From positions 1 to 50,105 of the forward strand of contig NZ_JSZO01000039.1 of the NCBI RefSeq assembly GCF_000801955.1: 50,105 bases of DNA, written 5' to 3'. The notes beneath the pieces were generated by a model that was not told where the DNA came from, searched no databases, and worked only from the letters and a program-made list of their open reading frames with translations. A program made the translations under genes and the position numbers. This document shows, piece by piece, positions 43,424-50,105 of this stretch; within the stretch, counting starts at the first letter, position 1; every line of letters starts with the position of its first letter. Origin of the DNA: Ralstonia sp. A12 (GTDB lineage: Bacteria; Pseudomonadota; Gammaproteobacteria; Burkholderiales; Burkholderiaceae).

Positions 43424-43868
43424 TGGCTCCTCCGCTGTTCAAAACGAAATTCCCCGTCGTGGAGCAAGACACCCCCCCAACTGCCGCAGTGGTAGGTAGG
43501 CCAACGTTGCTGTAGGCAATGCACTGGGTATCAGAACCATCCAGAGTTGCCGCCACCGGCATCGACGCCGACCATACTGCGCCAGTGCAATTCATGGACG
43601 ACGGTGCTTGCTCTTGCACACATACCGAGCGATTGATCAGCAGGAGATACGCCGCGCCAACGCCTCCCGTTGCATTGCTGGTATTGCGCAGCGCGCGCGC
43701 TTTGGCGTGCGCTGCTCCCTGCACGAGCAAGGTCTGTCCGAGACTCACGTTGGCCTGTGTAATCCACGTTCCACTAAGCGGCACAACCGCCAAGGCAAGC
43801 AGGGCCACGATGATCAGCACAACAGCGATTTCCGCGAGGGTCACCCCGCGTTCGTACCGGGTTCGCAT
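43401..43868 (-). CDS. FimT/GspH-like minor pseudopilin
   Basis: A 155-residue protein from ATG 43868, reading RTRYERG, then VTLAEIAVVLIIVALLALAV with Glu5. The domain has the GspH/FimT pattern: a helix with SLGQTLLVQGAAHAKARALR and two Cys in ITQ-like QCIAYSN and VSCSTTG near the end. It lies 7 bases after the stop of the pilin gene. In minor-pilin operons FimT/FimU begins the initiation complex. A complete gene. Confidence 0.75.
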   Translation of the reverse strand: MRTRYERGVTLAEIAVVLIIVALLALAVVPLSGTWITQANVSLGQTLLVQGAAHAKARALRNTSNATGGVGAAYLLLINRSVCVQEQAPSSMNCTGAVWSASMPVAATLDGSDTQCIAYSNVGLPTTAAVGGVSCSTTGNFVLNSGGANASGILN

Positions 43869-43875
43869 GGTGCCA

Positions 43876-44301
43876 CTACCAGGAAGTAAATCCGCAAGCG
43901 CTGGTCGCCGTGCGGTTGTTGTTCTGATCCAGCGTCAAGACACAGCCAGACATCATTCCGGATGCCCCGGTTGCGGTCAGCAGATAGGTGGTCGCAGTGG
44001 TGGTTCGGGTGTAGTTAAAGTTGGATTTCTCTGCCGGATTCCAGCCGGAAAACGACGTGCCGTCGACGACCGTGTTGGACGCAAGCGGGTCGGGGTACTG
44101 AAACTTGAGTTGATAGGCGTTCTCCAGATTCAGCGACAATGCAGTCAAGTCACCAGCAGCGCCTTTTGCGTGGCTCTTCACGATATAGCGCGTATACGAC
44201 GGAATCGCAATCATCGCCAGGATGGCGACGATAACAACGACGATCATCAATTCCACCAGCGTAAAGGCCCCCGCCTTAGATTTCGAGTTACCAGGTCTCA
44301 T
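43876..44301 (-). CDS. Type IV pilin (PilE/PilA-like), first gene of the minor-pilin operon
   Basis: A 141-residue protein from ATG 44301 (RPGNSKSKAGA, then FTLVELMIVVVIVAILAMIA, PSYTRYIVKSHAKGAAGDLT). The mature helix has the standard FTLVELM with Glu5, but the residue before Phe is Ala where the prepilin peptidase normally needs Gly; Ala can be tolerated. The globular part has Cys in SGCVLTL and SACGFTSW, forming the usual C-terminal disulfide (D-loop). This class in minor-pilin operons is PilE-like. The start overlaps the stop of a broken binding-protein gene (ATGA). Confidence 0.8.
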   Translation of the reverse strand: MRPGNSKSKAGAFTLVELMIVVVIVAILAMIAIPSYTRYIVKSHAKGAAGDLTALSLNLENAYQLKFQYPDPLASNTVVDGTSFSGWNPAEKSNFNYTRTTTATTYLLTATGASGMMSGCVLTLDQNNNRTATSACGFTSW

Positions 44302-44880
44302 CTTAAATTGAACAGATCGTGGTTCTTCGCCTCGATGATCTTCATGTTCAGCACCTGCGTGTCTTTCAACTTGCGCAACTCATTGACACTGGTGGTGCCC
44401 TGGGTTGTCACCAGATTTTTTCCACAGAGGTCGTCCCACTTCCGAATGCCCGAGGAAGTTCTTGTGATCATCCGGATGCCGGCGATGTAATGCGGGATCG
44501 TGAACGCCACCCTCTCACGGCGCTCCCGAGCATTGGTGGTTGACCCGCATTCAAGATCAGCTTGGCCTTGCTCAATGGCAGTCATGCGGGTCGACGGCGT
44601 CACCATCAGGTAGCGCACCTTCAGGTCCGGTCGCTTGAGGTCCGTACGCAACTTGTCGACCACGCGTTGACAGAGGTCGAGCATATCCGATGGGTTGCAT
44701 ATCGACGTCGTTGTAGGCGAAAGGGATGGCGCTCTCGCGGTGCGCCAAGCGCACGATGCCGGTGTCACGGATGCGATCGAGAACCGGCGTGGAGGATGCC
44801 AGGCTGACAACCGGCATGGCAGCAAACAGCAAGAGACCCAGCAGCACTGTCCTGCGCAGTGCCAACTTGCTAGGCAGCAT
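44298..44880 (-). pseudogene. Amino-acid-binding protein (family 3), frameshifted and truncated
   Basis: From ATG 44880: signal peptide (LALRRTVLLGLLLFAAMPVV), then STPVLDRIRDTGIVRLAHRE and SAIPFAYNDVDMQPIGY. A frameshift near 44690 moves to the frame of LDLCQRVVDKLRTDLKRPDL, VTPSTRMTAIEQGQADLECG and WDDLCGKNLVTTQGTTSVNE, ending EAKNHDLFNLR at 44298. The second half of the two-lobed protein is missing. It is a close paralog of the intact receptor at 28081-28971. The truncation point coincides with the start of the pilin operon. Confidence 0.8.
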
Positions 44881-45322
44881 GATTCTTCCCCGAATGACCT
44901 TTAAATTAGCAGCACTGTTATGTAATCGTGTCCGGCTTTTGGCTGGAGGGCCGGTTGCATGATAGTTCACAATACGGGCCACATCTCCACACAAAATAAA
45001 ACGCCTGCGCGGGAAAACAACAAATATTCAAAAATACTCAAACCCAAGTCCTCACGAATCCCTAACAACTTGATCGTGAAATAATGCCGAAAGGAATACC
45101 GTGTTATCGTAAATAAATTCAGACTCACACTAGGGTCGGGGAACTACCACAGCGTGGTCCGATAGCGGCCGGGCATCTTGGATTTTGCAGAGACAGCCTA
45201 GAATCGGATCGACCCTGCTCGCGAGCGTTTGGTTGTTGCTCGCACTAAACGAGTGCTTTTTGCATTTCGATTTGGTGGAACATTGGCTCTCCGATCAAAA
45301 ACACTGAACGGGGCGCCTGCCT
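44881..45322. other. Divergent intergenic region between the pilin and GTPase operons
   Basis: About 440 bases. The left part served the binding-protein pseudogene and may now also drive the pilin operon behind it. AT-rich bases 45000-45120 (AAACAACAAATATTCAAAAATAC, TTATCGTAAATAAATTC) are likely promoter territory for one or both directions. No RNA gene or repeat is evident. Confidence 0.4.
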
Positions 45323-45691
45323 ATGCAGCCTGAATTTCTCTATCGACGTGTCTACCTGCATGCTTGGCCGGATTTGATCGGCATGCCTGCAGATCAACTG
45401 CCCGCAATGGCACGCATTTGCGCCTTGGTTAACCGCAAGCCGATGGTTGCGTCGTTGATTCCCCTGATCCTGGATCTTCCCAAGACCGAGGTCTTCATCG
45501 CATTGGAACGGCTGCGCGATCTGTCCTGCATCCACATGCCGGCCTATGAAGCGGTGGTGGCAGACCGCCTTTCATCGGCGCACGCTGAACCAGCTAACAC
45601 ACCTGCGATGGTTCCGGAAGACATGCCGCTGGTCGCTCCGGGATTCATCACCCGTCTGTGGACTCGCCTGAACACGGCTTCGCGCAGGTGA
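45323..45691 (+). CDS. Winged-helix-like protein, first gene of the GTPase/Roadblock operon
   Basis: A 122-residue protein from ATG 45323 (QPEFLYRRVYLHAWPDLIGM). The part DQLPAMARICALVNRKPMVA, SLIPLILDLPKTEVFIALER and LRDLSCIHM has the order seen in DprA-type winged helices and in DUF4388-like partners of small GTPases: a helix, a turn at NRKP, and a recognition-type helix. The C-terminal 40 residues form a flexible tail. AACGGGG precedes the start. Six bases separate it from the GTPase gene. It may bring the GTPase to a target or act as a DNA-binding or protein-binding adaptor. Confidence 0.55.
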   Translation: MQPEFLYRRVYLHAWPDLIGMPADQLPAMARICALVNRKPMVASLIPLILDLPKTEVFIALERLRDLSCIHMPAYEAVVADRLSSAHAEPANTPAMVPEDMPLVAPGFITRLWTRLNTASRR

Positions 45692-45697
45692 GATAAC

Positions 45698-46276
45698 GTG
45701 GAACGCGGCGTACTATTTATCGGTCCGGTAGGCTCGGGAAAAACGCGGGCGATTGCCAGTGTGTCCGAAATTGATGTGGTCAACACCGATGTGTGCGCCA
45801 CCGACGAAACCCAAGCAATCAAGTCGCACACAACTGTCGCCATGGATGTCGGCACCGTCCATCTGGGAGATCGGGACAAACTGCGCCTCTACGGTGCCCC
45901 TGGACAGTCACGCTTTGACTTCATGTGGGACATCCTGCTGGACCAATCGCATGCGGTGGTGCTGCTGCTGAACCACTGCAATCTTGATCCGCTAGCCGAT
46001 CTGGGTTTCTATCTGGAAGCACTCGAAGCACGGTTGACGGGGCGAACCATGCCGCTGATCGTCGGAGTTACGCATACCGATCTGACCCACGATACGTCCT
46101 TGCATTCGTACCAGCGCTGGCTGGAACAGTATCCCTGCCACTTCGCCCGGGGGACTCCACCCGTCTTGCGACTGGATGCACGCCAGCCCGAGCACATGCG
46201 GGCATTGCTAGTTACCGTGGCAGCCCTGCTGGAAATGGTGGAACGCTACCCGCGCGAAGCGGCCGGCCGTCACTGA
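45698..46276 (+). CDS. MglA/CvnD-like small GTPase (COG2229 type)
   Basis: A 192-residue protein with GTG start (ERGVLFIGPVGSGKTRAI); CAGGTGAG precedes it. The G1 loop is GPVGSGKT (9-16). The switch region contains TTVAMDVGTVHLG. G3 is YGAPGQSRFDFMWDIL (65-80), with APGQ in place of DxxGQ, as in the COG2229/MglA-related group. G4 is VTHTDL (124-129), THxD instead of NKxD. These variations are those of the prokaryotic GTPases paired with Roadblock proteins, as in Streptomyces conservons and MglA/MglB polarity systems. The protein would cycle between GTP and GDP under control of the Roadblock partners encoded downstream. Length and motifs are complete. Confidence 0.8.
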   Translation: MERGVLFIGPVGSGKTRAIASVSEIDVVNTDVCATDETQAIKSHTTVAMDVGTVHLGDRDKLRLYGAPGQSRFDFMWDILLDQSHAVVLLLNHCNLDPLADLGFYLEALEARLTGRTMPLIVGVTHTDLTHDTSLHSYQRWLEQYPCHFARGTPPVLRLDARQPEHMRALLVTVAALLEMVERYPREAAGRH

Positions 46277-46280
46277 GACG

Positions 46281-47627
46281 ATGGTGAGCGCCTCTGCGAT
46301 TCAATTGCTCGGCTTCAGCCTGTCTTTCGGACGGGGAGCCGTGCTTGATCGGCTCAACCTGAGCGTACCGAGCCATGGCTGCACGGTATTACTCGGACCA
46401 TCGGGAACAGGCAAGTCCAGCCTGCTGTACTGCCTGGCAGGTCGCCTCGACGGCCATCCCCATGTCCGCCTCGACGGCGAAGCCCGCTATTTCGGCAAAG
46501 CGCTCAAGAACGGCCATCGGCCCGCGCTAGTCGAACAGAAACCCCACCTGCTGGTTCAGTCGGTACGCGAAAGCCTGGTGAGTCTATGGCCTCGACGCGA
46601 CTCGTTGAACTACGTGCAGCAGACCAAGCAACTGGTCCAAGCCTTGTGCTCTTGGCAGTTGTACGCACTGGCGGACAAGCTGGACACTTGCGTGATCGAA
46701 CTGGCGCTCCACGAGCAGCGTATGGTCGCCATCCTGCGCAAGTGGCTGGCCGAGCCAGGACTGCTGATGGTTGACGAGCCCACGGCAGAACTCTCGGATA
46801 TCGCTGCTGCAGAAGTACTTGCTCTGATCAATCGACTCAAGCGTGAGCGACCCATACTGGTGGTTTCTCACCATCTACAGCAGACCCGGCAGTTGGCTGA
46901 CCACGTTCTGCTCTTGGCCAGCGGTTGCCTACAAGAAGCCAGCACGTGCAGCAGTTTTTTCGAGCACCCGCGCAGCGAAGCTACACGCCAATTCATCCGC
47001 ACAGGCTCTTGTCCAGAACTGGCACGCGATACCGCCGAACTTGAAAATGCCTTTGGGTGCGGACTCCGGCCCACGGAGAGTCAAGACACACCACCGCGCC
47101 GGCAGCTTGCCCACTCGGTTGGGCGCGGCCCGGAAGGGTTCGTCTGGTTGCTGCCCGGCCAGCTTGCAGGCACACCCTGGCCAGGTGCGTTCCATCCACA
47201 AGAGCATGACCTGCAGGCTCTGCGCGACACAGGCGTAACACGATTGCTGTCTTTGACGGAAGCGCCGTTCAGCGAGCAAGTGGCGTCAGCGTACGGTCTG
47301 AAAGTGGCTTTCGAGCCTATCCCTGATAGAACCCCACCGACCATTACGCAGGCCGAACGGCTGTGCCGGCACATCGATGCGTGGCTGCAAGCCCAAGATG
47401 CCGTGGCGGTGCACTGTCATGCGGGCCTTGGCCGAACCGGCACCGTACTCGCTGCCTATCTTTTGTGGCGCGAACGTGGACAAGCACTCACGCCCGACGC
47501 CTCAATGGCGCTCCAGCGGGTGAGGCGCTTGCGGTGGGGCATGGTCCAAACGCACACGCAAGAACGCTTCCTTTTTCAGTTCGCCCAGCGACTCGCTACC
47601 TCACAAACCACTTTCCAACCCCTCTGA
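46281..47627 (+). CDS. Fusion of an ABC-type ATPase and a dual-specificity protein phosphatase
   Basis: A 448-residue protein from ATG 46281, 4 bases after the GTPase gene. Residues 1-240 form an ABC ATPase: Walker A GPSGTGKS (39-46), Q-loop Gln86 in ALVEQKPHLL, Walker B LLMVDEP (161-167) and the H-loop His197 in VVSHH. The signature LSGGQ is replaced by LALHEQR (141-147), so normal ATP-sandwich function is doubtful. Residues 285-448 form a tyrosine/dual-specificity phosphatase: general acid Asp349 in EPIPDRTPPT and the P-loop HCHAGLGRTG with Cys379 and Arg385. Both active sites look intact apart from the ABC signature. No membrane partner of an ABC transporter is encoded here, so it is unlikely to be a transporter. 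I infer a signalling enzyme coupled to the GTPase/Roadblock proteins. Confidence 0.8.
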   Translation: MVSASAIQLLGFSLSFGRGAVLDRLNLSVPSHGCTVLLGPSGTGKSSLLYCLAGRLDGHPHVRLDGEARYFGKALKNGHRPALVEQKPHLLVQSVRESLVSLWPRRDSLNYVQQTKQLVQALCSWQLYALADKLDTCVIELALHEQRMVAILRKWLAEPGLLMVDEPTAELSDIAAAEVLALINRLKRERPILVVSHHLQQTRQLADHVLLLASGCLQEASTCSSFFEHPRSEATRQFIRTGSCPELARDTAELENAFGCGLRPTESQDTPPRRQLAHSVGRGPEGFVWLLPGQLAGTPWPGAFHPQEHDLQALRDTGVTRLLSLTEAPFSEQVASAYGLKVAFEPIPDRTPPTITQAERLCRHIDAWLQAQDAVAVHCHAGLGRTGTVLAAYLLWRERGQALTPDASMALQRVRRLRWGMVQTHTQERFLFQFAQRLATSQTTFQPL

Positions 47628-47641
47628 CTGAGAAGAAGGCC

Positions 47642-48049
47642 ATGAGCACACTCGATAGTTCCCTGCAAAAAGCCGTAACGGGCATCCCTGATTGCGTAGC
47701 CGCCGGCTACGTCGACTTGTCTTCCGGCATGGTGCTGAGCATCAAGACGGTCGATTCGCACCCGTCGGCGGTAATCGAACTGCTGGCTGCCGCCACTGCC
47801 GACATGTTCCAAGGCCCCAATGTTTCTGCCATCGAGCGCATGTTCCGCAAGGCGCGCGGTCTGCCGGAGAACCAGGATGCCCACTACTTCCAGGAAATCA
47901 TCGTGAACAGTGAGAATCTGATCCACGTGTTCCTGCGCAGCAAGCGCCAGCAGCAGGTTGCGGCATTCGTATGTCGCAAAGGAGCCAACCTCGGCATGGT
48001 ACTGACCAAGGCGCGCATGGCTATGCCGGAAATCGAAGCTTCGCTTTGA
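47642..48049 (+). CDS. Roadblock/LC7-like protein
   Basis: A 135-residue protein from ATG 47642 (STLDSSLQKAVTGIPDCVAA). The order GYVDLSSGMVLSIKTVDSHP, then VIELLAAATADMFQGP, FQEIIVNSENLIHVFLRSKR and QQQVAAFVCRKGANLGMVLT follows the five-strand, two-helix Roadblock/longin-like fold. Such proteins dimerise and act as GTPase partners, as MglB does for MglA. GAAGAAGG precedes the ATG. It is one of three or four Roadblock-type proteins in the operon. Confidence 0.65.
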   Translation: MSTLDSSLQKAVTGIPDCVAAGYVDLSSGMVLSIKTVDSHPSAVIELLAAATADMFQGPNVSAIERMFRKARGLPENQDAHYFQEIIVNSENLIHVFLRSKRQQQVAAFVCRKGANLGMVLTKARMAMPEIEASL

Positions 48050-48079
48050 TCCCGCGACATCCTCGGCCCTGAACATCGC

Positions 48080-48469
48080 ATGACGAATCCGTTGAAACAG
48101 CCTGCAATGGCGGGCCGAGTGCGTAGCATTCTCAGGAATCTGCAGGCAAGTTCCGCACATATCGAGGCATGCGCGGTGGTGACGCTGGACGGTCTGCTGA
48201 TCGCCTCCGTCATGTCGGACGAGGTGAATGCCGACCGCTTTGCCGCCATGTGCGCCTCGCTGCTGACACTCGCTTCACGTGCCGCCCAAGAAATTGCACG
48301 GGGCGATCTACGTCAGATCATCCTGGACGGAAGCGAGGGTCAGATGCTCCTGACCCATGCCGGCGGCTGCGGGGTTCTCGCCGTGGCCGGGCGCCCAACG
48401 GCCCAGCTCGGCAAATTAATTCTCGATGCCCGATCGACGGCGCGCGAGCTTGCCGAACTGGAAGGGTGA
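48080..48469 (+). CDS. Roadblock/LC7 (MglB-like) protein
   Basis: A 129-residue protein from ATG 48080 (TNPLKQPAMAGRVRSILRNL). Central fold: HIEACAVVTLDGLLIASVMS, FAAMCASLLTLASRAAQEIA, LRQIILDGSEGQMLLTHAGG and CGVLAVAGRPTAQLGKLILD. This is the classic Roadblock pattern (strand with A-x-V-x-T-x-DG, helix, strand with R-Q-I-I-L), the group to which the GTPase-activating protein MglB belongs. The best candidate for the direct partner of the GTPase. 30 bases separate it from the preceding gene. Confidence 0.8.
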   Translation: MTNPLKQPAMAGRVRSILRNLQASSAHIEACAVVTLDGLLIASVMSDEVNADRFAAMCASLLTLASRAAQEIARGDLRQIILDGSEGQMLLTHAGGCGVLAVAGRPTAQLGKLILDARSTARELAELEG

Positions 48470-48475
48470 TACGTC

Positions 48476-49042
48476 ATGAGCCCCGCGCCATCCTGGCTGA
48501 GCGCGCACCCGGTCGGGGTACTAACCTGGTTGCTCCAGGCCGGGTTCAGCCAGGAGCGCGCTCTCTTTGAATACTTGCTCTTGCGGGACAATGCGACGCG
48601 CACGGATGCGCAGTCATTAGCCCAATCCACCGGACAAAATCCCAGCACCGTGGTGCGCGCGCTGTTCGCATTGGTGCGCACAGAGAGTCTCTCGGTCCAC
48701 GTGGAGCCGCCCGCACCGTTCGTCTACCGAAAAGGCGGGTTGACATATTTGCAAGCAGACTTGCTCGATCTCGCCCAACCAGGGCAGAAACTGCTGCTGG
48801 CCAGCCGTGAAGGCTTCTGCCTTGCCAGCGTCGGCTGCACACGCTATGAGGAAGCCGTGCTAGCCGCTTCAGCGGGCAATGCAGGCGGCGCAATGCACGA
48901 CCATGCGTTGCACTTTGCAAATCACCGTATCCATTTGATGGCATCCCGCCCGATTGACGGGCGCAACCCCGCGCTGCTCCAGCTAGGACGCCGTCTATTG
49001 GTTTTCTATGGCAGTCTGGCATACGGAGATATGCAATCGTGA
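48476..49042 (+). CDS. Winged-helix plus Roadblock-like protein
   Basis: A 188-residue protein from ATG 48476 (SPAPSWLSAHPVGVLTWLLQ). The N-terminal part (about 20-75) is a winged helix: RALFEYLLLRDNATRTDAQS, LAQSTGQNPSTVVRALFALV. It is followed by a strand-rich half, GQKLLLASREGFCLASVGCT and DHALHFANHRIHLMASRPID, resembling a Roadblock or longin-like domain. Mixed proteins like this may link DNA or another partner to the GTPase. It has a 6-base gap to the previous gene and a four-base overlap with the next (TCGTGATCC). Confidence 0.55.
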   Translation: MSPAPSWLSAHPVGVLTWLLQAGFSQERALFEYLLLRDNATRTDAQSLAQSTGQNPSTVVRALFALVRTESLSVHVEPPAPFVYRKGGLTYLQADLLDLAQPGQKLLLASREGFCLASVGCTRYEEAVLAASAGNAGGAMHDHALHFANHRIHLMASRPIDGRNPALLQLGRRLLVFYGSLAYGDMQS

Positions 49043-49410
49043 TCCCGCCCCTCACTATCCACGACGTCTTTAGTGAACTGACAGAGCACTGCACCGAATT
49101 GAAGGGCGCTGCCGTGGCTACTCCGGAAGGCCTGATGTTGGCCGCGACCGGCGCCTTTGACGGCGATGTGCCGGCTGCCTGCGCTGCCGGCCTCGCGGCA
49201 AACATAGACAGCCACCTGTCGTTCGTCACGCCCTCGCGGTTCAACGATAGTTTGATCTGGACTGACTCCGGCATCTGGCACCTCACACGCTTGCCGTATG
49301 GCCATCTGTTACTGATCTGGTCATCCCCCGAAGAACATGTTGGCAGGCTGCGGATTGCCACGCACCGCGCAGCGCAGCAGCTCGTGCCCATGCTGTGTTC
49401 GATGAAGTAG
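49039..49410 (+). CDS. Roadblock/LC7-like protein, last gene of the operon
   Basis: A 123-residue protein with GTG start 49039 overlapping the previous stop. The segments VFSELTEHCTELKGAAVATP, EGLMLAATGAFDGDVPAACA, LAANIDSHLSFVTPSRFND and GIWHLTRLPYGHLLLIWSSP follow the Roadblock strand-helix order (the A-A-V-A-T-P-E-G turn is typical). It is the fourth Roadblock-type domain in the operon, suggesting several different dimers. No gene continues; the next feature is IS debris. Confidence 0.68.
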   Translation: MIPPLTIHDVFSELTEHCTELKGAAVATPEGLMLAATGAFDGDVPAACAAGLAANIDSHLSFVTPSRFNDSLIWTDSGIWHLTRLPYGHLLLIWSSPEEHVGRLRIATHRAAQQLVPMLCSMK

Positions 49411-49469
49411 CGTCATTTGCCGCTTGATTGACCAAGCGCTGCTTAGTCGGTCCTGAACAATTCTCCCGG

Positions 49470-49486
49470 GCCTTGCGGGGCAAGGC
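49470..49486 (+). terminator. Weak hairpin after the GTPase operon
   Basis: GCCTTGC and GCAAGGC flank a 3-base loop, followed by TTTGC only. It lies 60 bases after the last stop. A possible terminator, not a strong one. Confidence 0.3.
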
Positions 49487-49589
49487 TTTGCAGCCCGAAG
49501 GACATTGCTGCAATTGCAGGAATCAAGCATGTTGATGCGGCACTCCGTAAGCGGTCTTTTGAGGGCATCCTTGCAATCTGTGGGAGCGC

Positions 49590-50105
49590 GAGTTAGTCGG
49601 CCCAGAACAATCCGCTTTCCCTGCCGCCCAGTTTCATGCAGCCGACATGAGTGGGCATGTGTGAGCAAACAGAGTGCCCAGAATCCAGGCATAAAGAAGC
49701 CGCAGCTTCCTGAGGATCATGCGCAGGTTGTGGCCAGCCTCGCAGAGCACCGCGTGGATTGCATCGCCCACAGCCCCTTTGAGCGAGTTCCGATCGAGCT
49801 TGCCGTCGGCCTTCATATGACCGATGACGGGTTCGATCGCGCTGCGTCGCCGGATCATCGCCCGCAGGCCGCGCGTCACTGAGAATCTCCGCCTGCTCCA
49901 GCGCCTCGGCCAGCGTGTGCCCATCGTATGGATTGCCCGGCATCGAGCGCACACCCAGCACGAACCCCTCCTTGTGCGTCGTGGTGATCGATACCTTCAC
50001 GCCGAACTCATAAGGCGTGCGCGCCTTGCCCTTGCTGATGCACTCGACTTCTGGCGCATGCAGCGCCTAGAGCTTGCCCTTGTCTTTTGACCCTGCCTCG
50101 TTTTC
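49590..50105 (-). pseudogene. IS5-family transposase, decayed, runs past the window end
   Basis: The minus frame entering from 50105 has a TAG in the codons before ALHAPEVECISKGKARTPYE. It continues FGVKVSITTTHKEGFVLGVR, MPGNPYDGHTLAEALEQAEI, then a deletion shifts it to another frame reading TRGLRAMIRRRSAIEPVIGH, MKADGKLDRNSLKGAVGDAI and HNLRMILRKLRLLYAWIL, down to 49634. This is the catalytic core and C-terminus of an IS5-type transposase; the region that normally includes the second Asp is lost. The terminus GTTAGTCGGCCCAGAACAA at 49590 recurs, diverged, as CTTAGTCGGTCCTGAACAA at 49440, a second decayed end. Confidence 0.75.

Noticed and set aside
46281-47627. Simple ABC transporter ATPase
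   Set aside because: There is no permease or binding protein in the operon, the LSGGQ signature is lost, and a phosphatase domain is fused, so a transporter role is unlikely.
1-50105. CRISPR arrays, tRNA or rRNA genes
   Set aside because: No regularly spaced repeats and no tRNA- or rRNA-like segments were seen.

Overview
The window looks like accessory DNA from a plant-pathogenic Ralstonia (R. solanacearum species complex). The support is: a YopT-type (C58) type III effector that I recognise as RipT; two TTCG-N16-TTCG (hrpII-type) boxes placed upstream of RipT and of a second effector-like gene; secreted plant-polymer-degrading enzymes; a Lys/Ala-rich HU-like protein and an H-NS-like protein typical of the genus; and generally high G+C. 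Species and replicon cannot be fixed from the sequence alone. Decayed insertion sequences and pseudogenes are so common that a lineage undergoing IS expansion and genome reduction is plausible (R. syzygii-type lineages would fit, but this is a guess).

Layout. 1-2.2 kb: a DNA methylase pseudogene and nested IS3/IS1595 wreckage. 2.5-8.5 kb: three co-directional exported proteins (alginate-lyase-like lipoprotein, PL1 pectate lyase, HExxH metallopeptidase-like lipoprotein). 8.6-11.3 kb: fragments of IS4, IS66 and IS3 elements around two broken hypothetical genes. 11.3-13.3 kb: a secreted subtilase with a C-terminal sorting-type tail. 13.6-19.3 kb: an IS407-type element, RipT, a broken gene, IS2-like and IS66 fragments, a denD fragment, and a candidate caspase-fold type III effector. 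19.3-22.2 kb: small hypothetical genes. 22.2-26.2 kb: an IS66 element that has removed the 5' end of an autotransporter. 26.3-29 kb: two ABC-transporter substrate-binding proteins. 29.7-34.5 kb: small chromatin proteins (HU-like, H-NS-like) and unknown genes. 34.9-37.4 kb: a tight three-gene module with a ComEC-like metallo-beta-lactamase-fold hydrolase. 37.9-40 kb: a glycine-zipper membrane protein and a truncated IS3 element. 40.3-44.3 kb (minus): a minor-pilin operon. 45.3-49.4 kb (plus): a seven-gene small-GTPase/Roadblock operon containing an ABC-ATPase-phosphatase fusion. The window ends in a broken IS5-family transposase.

How they work together. The first block exports carbohydrate-active enzymes and proteases; the second injects proteins into host cells under HrpB-type control. 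At the right end, divergent pilus-tip and GTPase/Roadblock operons suggest a surface-appendage system with its own switch. The two most original systems I see are that GTPase operon, with its fusion protein, and the three-gene MBL-fold module at 34.9-37.4 kb, whose two partner proteins belong to families with no function I can name.
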